Below are positions 32,113 through 44,001 of a stretch of 64,000 nt of DNA, one piece after another. The translations under genes were made by a program, and so were the position numbers. The first letter of the stretch is position 1, and every line of letters starts with the position of its first letter. The notes beneath the pieces were generated by a model. The model did no database searches. It had not been told where the DNA came from and saw only the letters and a program-made list of their open reading frames with translations. The stretch is from Rhizoclosmatium globosum (Eukaryota > Chytridiomycota > Chytridiomycetes > Chytridiales > Chytriomycetaceae): contig MCGO01000029.1 of NCBI GenBank assembly GCA_002104985.1, positions 1 to 64,000 of the forward strand, read 5' to 3'.

Positions 32113-35100
32113 TCATCGCCAAAGATCTGTGTTCGCCTTCATCTTCTCACCAACAACACAATTATACTCAGCCTTACAATCAGCTTTCGTCTCCCTCAAC
32201 ATACTCGTCATACTTTCCTTCTTGAATTTTCGCCACTGCTTACGTTCCTCCTCCTCCTCATATATACGGACGCACTCTTCATCCGTAATAGCAAGCAACC
32301 GATTACTAGCACCAAGCTCTCTCAACTCCAAACGCGCCGTGGACGCCGAACTCGCCACAAGCGTAACACCGCCTCCGCTCACAACACCTTTCCGATCATG
32401 CACCGGCTTCACAACACCTCGCATACTAACACGCTTTTCAGGACTAAACCCATGCGTATCAGTTTTCACGGTATGCCTGATCTCACGCATTTCCTTCTCC
32501 TTCCCCATCGCGACTACATCGCCCAGGTCTTCATACACCCAATCCTCTGTCTCCAGTTTCGAAAAGTCCCAATCTTCGCGGAGATCCATAGCCATTCCTT
32601 CTTCCAGCGCTGTTTTGCGACGTACAGGATCGGATAGTTGTAAATTGTATGCGGCTTGAAGTAGAACGCGGTCGTGACGGGTTGCGGCTTTGATTGTGAA
32701 TCGAGAGTTTCTATTTGATGGTGTTTGGTGGTGAGGCATCATCATCATAAGTGGGTTTCCCGCAATATTATTCGGGTCTGTAACAGAATTTTGTGTAGCG
32801 ACTGAAGTTGCGGGGGTAGGAAGTGTTGTCGACGCTGTCTTCTTGGCATTTGATTCCTCTTGCAGAATAATAGCTTCCGTGCAAAGGATAGTTCGTGCGC
32901 CGAGTATTGCAACGCGTACTTGAATCGGTCGATTGTTGTATTGAATTTGCTTGTAAAGTACCACAGCTCCGTCTTTGATAAAGAAGATTTCTTTGCATGG
33001 ATCACCTTCCTTAATAATGAGCTGCGACTCCTCAAACACCTGAAGCCACATTACTGAGGCGACAATTTGCAAAGCCTCGTGTTTCCATTCTGAAAACAAA
33101 TGCATCGATTTCAGGAAGTTTGCGACTTCGTCTTGAGATCCTATTATGATTGAAGTTTAAGGTTAACGACATTTTGGGTCGTCAGAAACTCACGTCGATG
33201 AGAAGCCTTAATAACACGATTGTAATCAACCTTACTGATTTCGATGATTTCACAGTATTCATTCGTAAGGATCGAAGCAGTACGAATAGAATCATTCATC
33301 AAACCAATGTCACCGAACCCGTTTCCTGGATGAAGTGATCTGAGTCTCACTTCATCCTTCAAATCACCAGTGTATGTTTTCATAACGCTCACAGAACCTG
33401 AAAGAATAATATGCCATGCTCTAGCCATTTCATCTGGGAGGATCGTATTTAAAGCTTGGCTTCAAGAACCATAACTTACTTTGTTTGAAGACATACTCAT
33501 TCCTCGAAAATTCCCGATACACCAAACTACTTCCACACACTTCCTTTACCACAAAATCACTCATTTTTGCAAACGCAGGTTGACACCGCAACAGGTTGAA
33601 CAGAATCGTAATCTCATCCTTTGTTCGATCCCAAGCCGTCTTTTTCAGAATCAATACAATTTCATCATGAAACAGATTCCATAGCGAGGAATTAGGCACC
33701 TTGTACGATATGATTTCTGCAGGTGTCTTGAGAGGTTTCACCGTATTATGGAGGGACGATTTACGCCTCCTAATTTTCAACTTGACGACGCTCTCAGAGC
33801 GAGAATAAGTTGACTCGGAACGGTTTCGTATGGACATGCTGCGTTCAGCCATCGTGGAAGTTCTGCGATTCCCTGCTCCGATCGCAAACGACGATTTACG
33901 TCGCATTAGCGATTCAGTTCGCTCTTTTTGAAGTACATTTGCTGTGAAACTGAGTGGCTTGCTTGTCGTTGAATCGCGGAGGTGAGATCCTGAACGGCGT
34001 CGTGCGAATAAAATTGGGTTACTCGTCATCACTTCGACATCTTGCACGAGAGACACGCGGGTTTTCCGTCTTGTTGTTGAGAAGCGAGGTGTTTTGGGGG
34101 TTCCAGGAGGAGTGGGACCAGATACGGTGATTCCTGGTGTACCTAGAACGCCGTACAGAAATGCGTTGTCTGCTTGGATCTTTAGAAATCCAGAGATAAA
34201 CTCTCGCACTGAAAAATTGGCTGCATTGACGTCGGCTGTTTCAGGTCGCGGTTCAAAGTATTTTCCTTCTTCGTCGCGGACCTTGAGTACAGTATGTCAA
34301 TCAGCCTTGGAGAGACGAAACAAAACGCTTACCCAATCAGCAAAGTTCTTGGAATCTGGTGTGACTAGGTTTTCTCGAAAATCCAAAATATCTCGCCCAA
34401 TCTTTGCTCGTGCATGTTCATACTTCAAAATCTTGCGAACACGTTGAATTTCTTCGAGTGTAGCTCCTTCTCCGTGCTTTTCGTTTTTTAAAAGCATACG
34501 AATACAAGCGGGGATATCTGGGTTTTTGAGCGCGGCTGCTTCTCTCCTTCGAATTTGAGAGCCAACACTACGAACATCTCCTGGAGGGATCGGCTTCGGC
34601 GGCTTCATGTCTTCGATCAGCTTATTCTTTTCGCTTTTGATTTTCACGGCTCCTCCAAATACAGCAATAGTATTTAGGAGAAGCTCTGTCCCTGTTGTCA
34701 AGCGTTATACATATAAGCCAGGGAATGAGAGAAAGAGCAAACCTCGTCGACTCTTTCTTCTTGCCATCTGTTTCGCCATTTCTAACGCTTCAAGATCTTC
34801 TTTACTCCCGTCCCACATTTCTCTAGACCAACACCCTTGAACTAACCACATGAACACCGTGTGTAAATAATCCAACTTTGCTTCTATAGTCTCCAACCGA
34901 TTCAAAGCCCGATTGTTCGTCCACATTTCTCTTGGCTGGCCCGTCGCATAATCCAAACAGTTGTAATCGATAAAATCAGCTGTCTGGTCATACAACGCAG
35001 AAACCTGTACATTAATATCGTGACGCGTAGCCTTCTCTTCGATAAACTTTTTCTCGTATTGTAAATGGTTTGGATTCTCTTTGGCGAGCAAATCTCGAAT

Positions 35101-35574
35101 CACAGCGTTTTGACTTGACATGAGTCCTGCCTCGCCAGGTAATATTGTTTTTAGAAACGGGTCTGTTTGGACTTCTTTCTTTGAGTGGTGATGGTGAGCG
35201 CCGCGGTCTGTTTCAATAGCACGGAGGACGGGAAAGTAAAGCACTTTTGGGACTTTTTTGAACTCTTGTGGCGCGGTTTGGGAGATTCGGGGCGGATCGA
35301 GAGCTTGTTGAGTAATTTCGTAATTGTTGGAAAACTTTGGTGTGACGGTTTGAAGGGGAGGTAGTTTTGGAGGAGCTGTGGGATGAGTGGATCCAAGTGT
35401 GTCGATATCGCGTGCTTCATTGTACTCCAAAATCTTCCTGACAGAGCGCGGAATAAACTTTGTATCAAGTCGTTTGGTTGTTTTCCGTTGGTGTACAGTG
35501 GGGATAGGATCTATGAGCAGAGAATGGACGTCCATTTCAATGAAGTAGTGGGATACAAGAGATTTACATAACAC
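32113..35574 (-). CDS. Protein with two cyclic-nucleotide-binding domains
   Basis: Exons are 35574 (or 35535)-34743, 34691-34333, 34281-33480, 33433-33194 and 33140-32113, giving about 1,086 aa (1,073 from the second Met, MDVHSLLIDPIP). The N-terminal 600 residues are charged, helical and Ser/Arg-rich, with no domain I can name. The first cNMP-binding domain starts near SSLVYREFSRNEYVFKQ and contains WHIILSGSVSVMK and NGFGDIGLMND. The second contains EESQLIIKEGDPCKEIFFIKDGAVVLYK and GARTILCTEAIIL. There are no transmembrane segments or kinase domain, so it is neither a channel nor a PKA catalytic chain. The phosphate-binding signature is degenerate in both domains, so nucleotide binding is uncertain. 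Proteins like this occur in zoosporic fungi and other flagellated eukaryotes; the role is unknown. Confidence 0.83.
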
Positions 35575-35670
35575 ATCCGTCAGACTCTACTTCCATCCCG
35601 CTATGAATTTCTGCAAGACTCAATTCGATGGTTATTCCTCAATTTAGATTTCAAATTGAATCAAGTTCAA
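35575..35670. promoter_or_regulatory. Very short bidirectional promoter region
   Basis: About 96-135 nt separate the divergent starts of the cyclic-nucleotide-binding gene and the type II membrane protein, so the 5' elements must be shared or overlap. No TATA box seen. Confidence 0.4.
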
Positions 35671-36672
35671 ATGAGCGCAGCCGACTGTGTTTCAGTGCAC
35701 AACTTGGATGATGTGCATTCGCCTGTACCAAAGAACCGAAGCAAGCTGTGGATTGGAATAGCAGCTGTTTCAATAGTGATCATTTCAGTGGGAGTAGGCC
35801 TCGGAGTGTCCCTCCGAAACACAGGCTCTTCCCCTCCATCTCCTTCACCACTCTCTCCTTCATCAAATCCCGCCTCAAATCCCGCCAGTCCTTCTCCGCC
35901 ACCAAAACTCCCCTCGTCGAATCCGGATCCACACGCGCTCACCAACTCGGTCTTCCCGCCAACCTGTTCCTTCTACATCGACACTCTCCGCACAAACATC
36001 AACGCATCCGTCAAAAGCGGGAATGTGCTGCACAACGGATTCACGCCACTGGCCCAGTACGACTGCGCAGCCAACTCGTTCCCTCGGTGCTCGTTGAAGG
36101 CCGATGGCGTCACTTGGGACGGCGATCAGGACTTTGTCTGGAACGAGAATGTCTTCAACGCTTCATCGTCGTTTCGGTACAATACGATTTGGTTCTTTCA
36201 GCTGATTGGCGACATGGACGACTTGTTCCATGAATGCGATGATTACCCGCAGGCGTTTGATGTGTCCAAATTCAGCGCGACGCCATTGAACCTAAAACCA
36301 AACTGTATTTCATTCGGGAAATGGTGTCGCACTTGGGCTGGCACGGTGGCAGCTGGTCAGAAAGTTGATATTCAGGGGACACTGTATTCTGTCGAAGCTG
36401 CATTCCTCAAGTTATCAAACAACAGAACAAAGATTGATTTCAAGGATGAGCCTATCACGGCGAGTTATTTGAGGCAGATGCCCGTGGCAGATCAACAAGC
36501 GATTGCAACTCAATACATGAACACACTTGGAAATGGAAACTGTATCACCGATCAACACTTTTGTTTCGAATGTAACGGGGATCCAAATCATTGTTCTGTG
36601 GCAGACGGTTGCTTAAGATATGCGGATCCAAAAAACTCAACATGGCAGGGCGATGGATACTTTTGTCCTTGA
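35671..36672 (+). CDS. Type II membrane protein with Pro/Ser stalk and Cys-containing ectodomain, unknown
   Basis: One exon, 333 aa from MSAADCVSVHNLDD. A short cytoplasmic tail with basic residues (PKNRSKLW) precedes one membrane helix (IGIAAVSIVIISVGVGLGVSL). Then comes a Pro/Ser/Asn-rich stalk (about residues 50-88) and an ectodomain with regularly spaced cysteines: CSFYI, YDCAANSFPRCSLKADG, NCISFGKWCRTWAG, and near the end NCITDQHFCFECNGDPNHCSVADGC. I do not recognise the family. The even Cys count and NxS/T sites (NASVKSG, NASSSF, NNRTK, NSTW) fit a glycosylated extracellular domain. Confidence 0.75.
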   Translation: MSAADCVSVHNLDDVHSPVPKNRSKLWIGIAAVSIVIISVGVGLGVSLRNTGSSPPSPSPLSPSSNPASNPASPSPPPKLPSSNPDPHALTNSVFPPTCSFYIDTLRTNINASVKSGNVLHNGFTPLAQYDCAANSFPRCSLKADGVTWDGDQDFVWNENVFNASSSFRYNTIWFFQLIGDMDDLFHECDDYPQAFDVSKFSATPLNLKPNCISFGKWCRTWAGTVAAGQKVDIQGTLYSVEAAFLKLSNNRTKIDFKDEPITASYLRQMPVADQQAIATQYMNTLGNGNCITDQHFCFECNGDPNHCSVADGCLRYADPKNSTWQGDGYFCP

Positions 36673-36784
36673 CCTTGATCTCATAGAAATAGATACTTAA
36701 AACATAACAAAATTAATAAAGTTCTAATTCGATCGAGATTCAGACTGTAAAATGCAGCAAATACATTGGCCTTAATTCCCAATA

Positions 36785-37349
36785 CTAAGATTGTAAAACA
36801 AGTTGCTTATCCTTAAACGATGCAGACGATTCCGATATCGCACTGAGAAGGTCAATCCCCTTCCCTTTCGGAACCACAATCTTGAAGTTACCCTTCCCAT
36901 CAATCAGATCCCTTGAATCCAACCCCGCAAACAACATACACGCCCCCACGTCATACCCTTCCTCAATTTCTTCCAAAACTCCAACAACACATCCATCCTC
37001 CTCTTCACAAATTTTGCGGCAATCTTCAACGGACGTAAACTTGGGGGTATCAATTACAATACGACAGGCCCGTAACCGTCACCTTTCCTGTATCCTTGAA
37101 ATACGTTGTAACGCTGTCGTCACTACGGCCCTTTGCTTCGTGGTTTCCAAGAACAAAGCAAGTAGCTTCTGATTCTCGATACGTGAAGCCGACACATCCG
37201 TCAAAGTACGATTCGCAGAGTTGTACGCATGAAGAAAAGGGACCTGAGAAGGTAGCAATGTAAGGTGTGTCAAACGCTGCTTGTGGGAACTGGACGAACC
37301 CAGCTTTTGTCAGACTGGTAAACAGGACGACGAGGAAGAATGGAGTCAT
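36785..37349 (-). pseudogene. Small secreted PAN-like protein with a frameshift
   Basis: The 5' part (37349-37050) reads MTPFFLVVLFTSLTKAGFVQF, a signal peptide plus one PAN-like module, and runs to KVTVTGLSY. The frame then hits a stop. One base further, the other frame continues with VIDTPKFTSVEDCRKICEEEDGCVVG and a second module, ending KDKQLVLQS at 36785. The pair corresponds to one A+B unit of the large surface protein at 28292, where KVTIKGFNY is followed directly by V-D. A single extra T in TCGTATTGTAATT (37051-37064) explains the break. A 37-nt intron would also restore the frame but would delete a conserved stretch, so I favour a frameshift. Confidence 0.65.
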
Positions 37350-37588
37350 TATCTGTCGAATAGAGCGGTTAGTGCATCGATTTCCTAGAGAGAGACTGCG
37401 GAAGAGACTAACTGAGGAGGAGGGACTGACTGAGTACTGATATTTGCAAATTTTTCAGCCACGATTTTTTTTTGTTTTTTGTTTTCACTTGAGGAGAATA
37501 TAAATTGGATGTAAACACACGTTTATTCACAAATTCCACCAAAACAACACAGGATCGTCCTGAACTAATCCCTCGCAAAAACAGGCAA
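37350..37588. other. Intergenic
   Basis: 5' flank of the small PAN-like gene and 3' flank of the carboxypeptidase gene. No gene seen. Confidence 0.4.
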
Positions 37589-40074
37589 TCACTTCTTGAC
37601 CCACAACACATTATCAATCGCAAACTCGATATACCACTTGACAGCCTCATAAATCTCCTTTCCAGTTGGAATAATCTGCTCTGGAGGAAGAATGAACCCT
37701 TCCCCGCCATTCACTTCATCAGCACTAGGTCTCAATTCGATCGTGTATGCGTAGAGGCGACGGTCTGGTAACCATTCTTGTACCTCTTCGTCGTAGAACC
37801 AGTCGGAGGCTGTTCCGGATGCAGCGTAGAGATCAATTTCACGTTCGGAGACGTATTTCTTTCCAGAGGCCTTTTTGATTGCGTCGCGGATACCGTCACC
37901 GCCTTTTTTGAGGAGTGGCTCGTCTGGAGCTGGCTTTTGAGTCCATCCTATGGTTGAGGTTATTTGGTAAGTGTGTCCTTCTAATTTCGACATCGTCTAC
38001 ACATTCTATTCTCCCATTCATCCTTGTTCGCTACGCTCACAACATTTCATAAAGGCAGGTTCGCTGCACTCACTCAACCACGCTCAAAACAAAAGTACTT
38101 ACCATAAGGACGAAGAACAAGTTGACTGAACGAGTGCAAATCAATAGCGCCAATCAAACGCGTATGATTATCATTTTTAAAGAATTCAATGAGAGCCTTG
38201 ACTAGGACCTTCCCCAGTTCGGTTTGAACCGCGGTTTGAAACCGAACCGTTTTGTGTACTTAATGAACCGTGGTTTAGCTTTGGCAAGCGGTTTGAACCG
38301 TGAACCAAACCGAACCAAACCGTTCAAACCGGTTTCCCTTCACGGTTCCGTGAAAAGACCCGAAGTACAAGAATGACCCGATAGAGAGCTGTGTTTTTTG
38401 TTTTTTTCAGTGGACCATATAAAAAGAGAAGGAAAAATCACTCGAGAAACCATCCAAAAATGAGATGTCTTCCAAAAGTACACCTGTGTGCATGATGCAG
38501 CCAACTTTTCAGACCACCATGAACCCTTTGTACTTGAGCTACTGGCCTTCGCTTTCAACACTGAGGTTCCTGACAACATGAGTGACATCTTGGAGTTCTT
38601 TCACTTTGCCGTCTGTTGTTTTTCCTCTTGCTCCCAGCAATGTTTGCTCTTCTATTATTAATCAAGATGATGATGATGTTGCAGAGACTGATACAGTCAT
38701 TATGTACTTGCTTGACACTGAAAATCAATAATTTTATTTTGATTACAAATAAACAACAAAACCGTTATCAAACCGCGGCTTGAACCGCGGTTTGAGATTA
38801 GTTAGCGGTTCCAAACCGTGGTTTACATTTGGTTAGCGGTTCAAACCGAAACCGAACCGAACCGAACCGGGTAAGGCCCTAGCCTTGACTTCCGGCTCAC
38901 TTCCCGCTTCGGGACCCATATAAGTGTCAGAGAACGGCATGTTGGAAGAACCGCCTTCACCCCACTAACAGTTAAAAAGAAAAAAAGTGGATATTAGTAT
39001 TGGGAAGAACGGCGGATGAGTTTCTTACATGAGCAGGCCAGTTTCTGTTGAGGTCGACACCGATGGACCCAAAAAAGTCGCCTTTGATTGGACGTCTGTT
39101 TTTACGCCAGAGACGGTTGCCTGTCCAAGTGTGTTCGTAACCATCGACATTCATGAGGGGCACAATAATCAATTCAGCGGAATCCAACAAAGATGGGTTA
39201 GAAGCGTGATCAGCAATGAGGCTGTTTGGATGAGTTTAGATTGACTGAAAAGCCGATGAGTATTCTTGAACACACGCACCTGTGAACAAAGTATTGAACG
39301 GTGGCAGGGCCAATCCACTCTCTAGCATGGTCACCGGAATGGAACCAAAACTGCGGCTTAGTCAGCTTGTTGACGGAGGAAGTAAGCTTGATGGCAATAA
39401 TGTCCTTCTTCAAGTAAGTCTTTCCGATTGAAGGAATGAAAGTAACGAGGTCCGGGTGTTTCGCAGCCAAGTCCTTGAACCAAGCAACAATGTCCGTGTA
39501 CTTGTGGTATTCCGAGAACCAGTTATCCGGCTGATTTACGAGTAAAAGTGTGAGTGTCCTTGATTAGTTCAAGTTTGGGTGACTCACAGCAAAGCGGTCG
39601 TTTCCAAGGGCCAACAGCCTCGACTGGGACACGGCGAGTCTGTCCATTTCCTTGTCGACGAGGCTCTGAACATTGTCGACAATTGTCTGCGCAGTCGGCG
39701 GAAGAAGCGACGGCGGAAGAACAGACGCGTCGACTTGGATCTATTCGAGACAAACTAGATTAAACAAGTAACTACTCGCACAAACAACCAAACAAACAAC
39801 TCACATCCACGTGGCTCGTGCCCCAAACAAGAATCGATTCAATTCCGCGTGTCGACGAAAGAACAGATTCGAGGGCCGTGCGTTCGCCAAAACCAACTGG
39901 AACCCGGACGATGCGGTGGCCGGCGTAAGGTTGTGCGACAAGTGTGTTCGATGGCTCTACTCCGGCGACAAGTGGTTGCTGCTGCGGGTGTTGTTGGTGC
40001 TGGTGTCCAATGGCCGCTGCCACGGCTGAAGAGGCACTGCAAATCAAGGTGGCAACAACTGTGATTGAAACCAT
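37589..40074 (-). pseudogene. Secreted zinc carboxypeptidase (M14A), interrupted by a hAT-like element
   Basis: Exons are 40074-39805, 39740-39588, 39530-39280, 39221-39029, 38964-38103 (containing the element) and 37947-37589. Without the element and one target copy it is 466 aa, all joints in phase. Signal peptide MVSITVVATLICSASSAVAA, a propeptide, then the catalytic domain: FHSGDHAREWIGPATVQYF (zinc ligands H and E), VDLNRNWPAH (substrate-binding N and R), DLHSFSQLVLRPYG (third zinc ligand H), and DRRLYAYTIELRP (Tyr and catalytic Glu). The family removes C-terminal residues from peptides outside the cell or in the vacuole. The element sits between the N-R and H motifs, so as read here the active site is cut in two. 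Confidence 0.88.
38203..38881. mobile_element. Non-autonomous hAT-like element, 8-bp target duplication
   Basis: The terminal inverted repeats agree as TAGGRCCTTMCCCRGTTCGG and are flanked on both sides by GCCTTGAC (38195-38202 and 38882-38889). An 8-bp duplication and TAGGG-like ends are diagnostic of hAT elements. The sub-terminal 120-150 nt at each side are packed with short AACCG / CGGTT words in both orientations. The centre (about 38345-38740) has a short frame that I cannot match to a transposase. It is inserted in the fifth exon of the carboxypeptidase gene; the element plus duplication is 687 nt. Confidence 0.9.
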
Positions 40075-41473
40075 CTTTTTTGGTTTCCTATCGCGTCACA
40101 CGCATGCTCAATGCTGTGTTTACTGTTGGTCACAATATTCTGTTCAATCGCTGGGCGTATTGGTGATTGTGGAGGAAACTTAACAGGCTCCTGATTCTAG
40201 GACCGTCACTGCCTTTTCGCCGAAGTTCAGAACTCCTCGTGTTTTTTTTACGCTTGCACAACAACTTGTGCCGCCTTTTCTGTGAAAAACTATGATCATA
40301 AACATAAACAATGTGTTCAAGCAATCAATCAACCTCACAATCAGGTATTTTTTTCTTCTAAGCATTAGGTACAATTGAGAATGCTAATATAACAATGAAA
40401 TAGTTGTGCAGAGCTTTGAAAGCTCGCTTATTTGCAAGTCGTATTCCAATTTTAGCCACAAAATGAATAAGCAGAAACGTTCAAGTCCCCACAACGCATC
40501 CTATTCTTTTAAGAGCTATCTTTTATTTAATTAAGCAAGTTTCTTCTATTATGCAGCTTTCCAGAAAGCGTAAGTTTGACAGGAAGCGGTGGCAAGATGA
40601 GTTTGCCCAACACGACCGAAAGAGCTCACTCCAGCAGACGACTATATTCGTTCCTTATTGCCGCCCATTTGTCGCCCACTTTGCTCGCTATAAGACGAAT
40701 GATTTGTCAACTTTGATCCGAACCTGTTTCAATATTACATAATACCTTACTTCACTCTCACAAACATGACAGCTTTAAAAAGTAAATACATTTTTCGATT
40801 CGATATTAAGCTTTGTTTGTGACCTCGTTGCGACAGGGATTTGTGTTGTAAGAGTTTCTTGCTCTGAACTGCACATAAACCCCTGCAACCCAAAGTTTAT
40901 AATTTGAGTCAACTTAACTGCTTTAACATCGATTGTTGGTCGTGTATGTAATCGATAGTCGAGGTTTATAATAACCATCCTTTTAGAGTCCAATCTTGCT
41001 GAACCAAACTTGTGACTCTTCCTCCACACTCTCTGCTCGAAAATTCAATAACTCCAAACGGTGAAACAAGGGGGTCGCGGCCTACGATCCCTTCGTGCCA
41101 CTTTCTTACATTTTGGTTTGGACCGAAATGAAAAGTCATCATTGGAAAATTTTCACAAGCTCTTCCGAAATGGAAAGTGCCACACAACCCTATCGAACAT
41201 TCCTTTGCTTTTCGGAAAGAGCAATTCCTCATTCAAAATCGCAACAGATTAATACAAGCGAACGCGCTGAAATTGTATGTCGGAGAACACTGCCGTCGTC
41301 CAAGAAAAAGAAAAGAGTTCTAAACCTATTTCTAAGCAAAAGTTGTTGCATCGCTGTGAATCAAATTTTTTGATTTGAGTATAATCATCTCACTGGAGCC
41401 TCCCATACCCCTTTAAAAAGGGCGCTTCTTTTTCTGTTCCACCCTCAGTTTTTTCTCAAAATCTTTTTCTAAT
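40075..41473. other. Long intergenic region
   Basis: 5' flanks of the carboxypeptidase (left) and sugar transporter (right). Short frames only, none with a recognisable motif. A TTTAAAAA box about 60 nt before the transporter ATG is the only promoter-like element. Confidence 0.45.
41412..41419 (+). promoter_or_regulatory. TATA-like box of the sugar transporter
   Basis: TTTAAAAA lies about 55-60 nt upstream of the ATG at 41474 and is followed by a pyrimidine-rich leader. Confidence 0.4.
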
Positions 41474-43195
41474 ATGCCCAAGTCTGAAGGATCATCTGCC
41501 TACAACTGGCTCGTCGGATTCGCTGCTGGATTCGGTGCCTTGCTCTTCGGTGTAAGTTCTATTACTAATTCCATGAACAATTGTACATGGCTCTAACGCT
41601 TCGTCAATCATGTAGTATGAGATCGGTGTCATTGGGTAAGTCTTCAATCTTTTGTGCGGCAGGGCGTTACTGTGGCTTGGCCCAGACACCCTTACACCTC
41701 AAACCCCTAATTCTAATATAACCTCGACCATACCCACAGACAAGTCCTTGCCATGATCTCTTTCCAGATTCAGTTCAACCTCATCAAGCTTGACTCTCTT
41801 GGAAACCCAATTTACGGTGATGACGGAAAGACCATCGATGCTGATAACCAGGCCGACTTGGAGTCCTGGATTACTTCCACTTTCTTGTTCGGTTGTATTA
41901 TTGGTGCTGCCATCTTCTCTGTTGTCTGTGACAGACTCGGTCGTAAGAGATCCATCATCATTTCTGGTGTATTGTTCGCCATTGGTGGTCTTGTTCAATG
42001 TACTGTTTCTTCCCTTGGTCCTTTCTTGGTTGGTCGTGTCATCTCTGGTCTTGCCATTGGTACTGCTTCCATGGTCGTTCCCATTTACATTGCCGAGACT
42101 GCTCCAGCTGCTACTCGTGGTGCCTTGTAAGTACTCAACATGCCATAAAACAACCGTGTTCAAAGCTAACTAATTATCATTAGGACAACTGTTTACCAGC
42201 TCATGATTACTATGGGTATCTTTATTGCAACCGCCATCAACTCCATCATCATGAAGACTATCGATGACTTAAACTTCACTCAATGGCGTCTTGCTCTCGG
42301 AATGCAGATCGTTCCATCTATCCTCCTTGTTCTTCTTGTCTCTTTCATCCCAGAGTCTCCACGTTGGTTGGCCGAGAAGGATCGTCACGAGCAGGCTATC
42401 CAAGTTATCTCTAAGCTCCGTGGTCTCGATGTTAACCACTCTGAAGTTGTTGCCGAGATGAAGGAAATCCAAGACAGTGTTGACTTTGACAAGAGCTTGG
42501 GTGATTCTACTTGGGGTGAAATGTTCCGTGGATCAATTGGAAAGCGTACTTTGATTGCCATTGTCAACCAGTCCTTCCAGCAACTCACTGGTATCAACGT
42601 TATTTTGTACTACTCCAAGGATATCTTCAACGCCATGGGTTTCGCATCTGCTGATACTAAGATTGCTTTCCCACTTGCCAACACCTTCATCAACATGATC
42701 TCTACTTTCCCTGGTATGTGGTCTGTCGATCGTTTCGGTAGAAAGACCTTGTTGTTCTGGGGAGCCCTCGGAATGGCCATCGGTCACGCTGGAGTCTTCA
42801 CCTTCTTCCAGCTTTCCAAGTCTAACCAGCCACTTGCCTGGGGTGCCATTATCTCCGTTTACGTTTTCTTGATTTCCTACGCCATGACTTGGGGTCCAGT
42901 TGTTTGGTCTTACCAGGCTGAAATCTTCCCACTTCGTGTCCGTTCCAAGGGTACTGGTATTGGTACCGTTGCCAACTGGGTCTGGAACACTATTATTGCC
43001 TACGCTTTCCCACAGGTGTTCAGCGCTTTGAACAAAGGCCCGAGTGTCTACTGGATCTTCTTCTCCTTCTGTGCCCTCATGTTTGTCTGGGCTGGAACTA
43101 TGATTAAGGAAACCAAGGGACTCACCCTTGAGCAAATTGGTGAAGTGTTTGGCGAGGAAAAGAGAGACCAGGAGACTGGGGCTGCTAAGAACTAA
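41474..43195 (+). CDS. Sugar porter (hexose transporter type), MFS
   Basis: Exons are 41474-41551, 41616-41635, 41740-42126 and 42184-43195, giving 498 aa. The second exon is a 20-nt micro-exon (YEIGVIG). The protein has the sugar-porter signatures: GFGALLFGYEIGVIGQVLAM, DRLGRKRSI, R-V-I-S-G-L-A-I-G, PIYIAETAP, PESPRWL, the QQLTGINVILYYS segment of helix 7, DRFGRKTLL, and the helix-10/11 GPVVWSYQAEIFPLRVRSKG. The C-terminal cytoplasmic part has ETKGLTLEQIGEVF. Twelve membrane segments are expected and visible. It takes up hexose or a related sugar at the plasma membrane, proton-coupled or facilitative. The coding sequence is rich in C-ending codons, as expected for a highly expressed gene. 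Confidence 0.95.
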
Positions 43196-44001
43196 ATTCA
43201 ACATACCTCTTACTTTGTGTTTTCTTTCCATTTAAAGTTCTGTGAATAAATCTTAGATTGATTTATAATTTTTGGTGTCTTTGGGCTTTTACAAGTGAGC
43301 CAGAATAATACAGAAGTAGCGCCAAAATCTCAGAAAGTGCCATCCGTTTCTAAAAGCCTACATGAATCTCGCGAACTGCTACCTTGATAGCAACAGTAAA
43401 TTCTTTTGTTACAGCTTCAGTAACAGCTAAATGGGCCATGCAGTAAAAGACAAAGGCTCATATTGAAAACGAAAACGTAGATCATTATCGTCTTGTATTC
43501 ACAAGGACATTCGATACGTCATTGTTAAGGTTTGAATTTGAAGCTGTACCGGGCCTTTCTCTAAGGATGACCGACCATCGGCCTTTCACTCATATATTCG
43601 TATCCATCATTCACACTCATTCTTAATTCATATATGTTATCCTGATGGTCTCTGACTCTGTTACGATAACTTGATTTCTGACGGGGGACAATTGGGAGTG
43701 AAGAGACTCATGCATCTGTAGCATGGATAACATTCTTAATTTAAACACGTATTTTGCTGTTGGTTGTGATTTCAAAAGTTGTGGTTTCTGATTCTCCTCA
43801 TCGCACTTCTCCTGAACAAAGCAAAGTCACAAAAACCTGTCTACTGTGGCTCCTGATGTTCTTTCGTACTCTGTAGCGCTTTCTTTTGAATAATACAAAA
43901 AATCGCAACCAAGCAAGTCATTTCCCCACACATTGACACGAAACACTCCAAAAAGTCATTCCGCAATCGCATTTCAAAAAACCACCCTCCAAAAGTAAAA
44001 G
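43196..44001. other. Intergenic
   Basis: 3' flank of the transporter and 5' flank of the next gene. Nothing recognised. Confidence 0.45.

Noticed and set aside
38203..38881. Idea that the hAT-like element acts as an intron of the carboxypeptidase
   Set aside because: The available GTCAAGG donor and CCTAG acceptor would lose one base and break the frame.
42533..43231. 232-residue open frame antisense to the sugar transporter
   Set aside because: No start context, no domain, and full overlap with a highly conserved coding exon.
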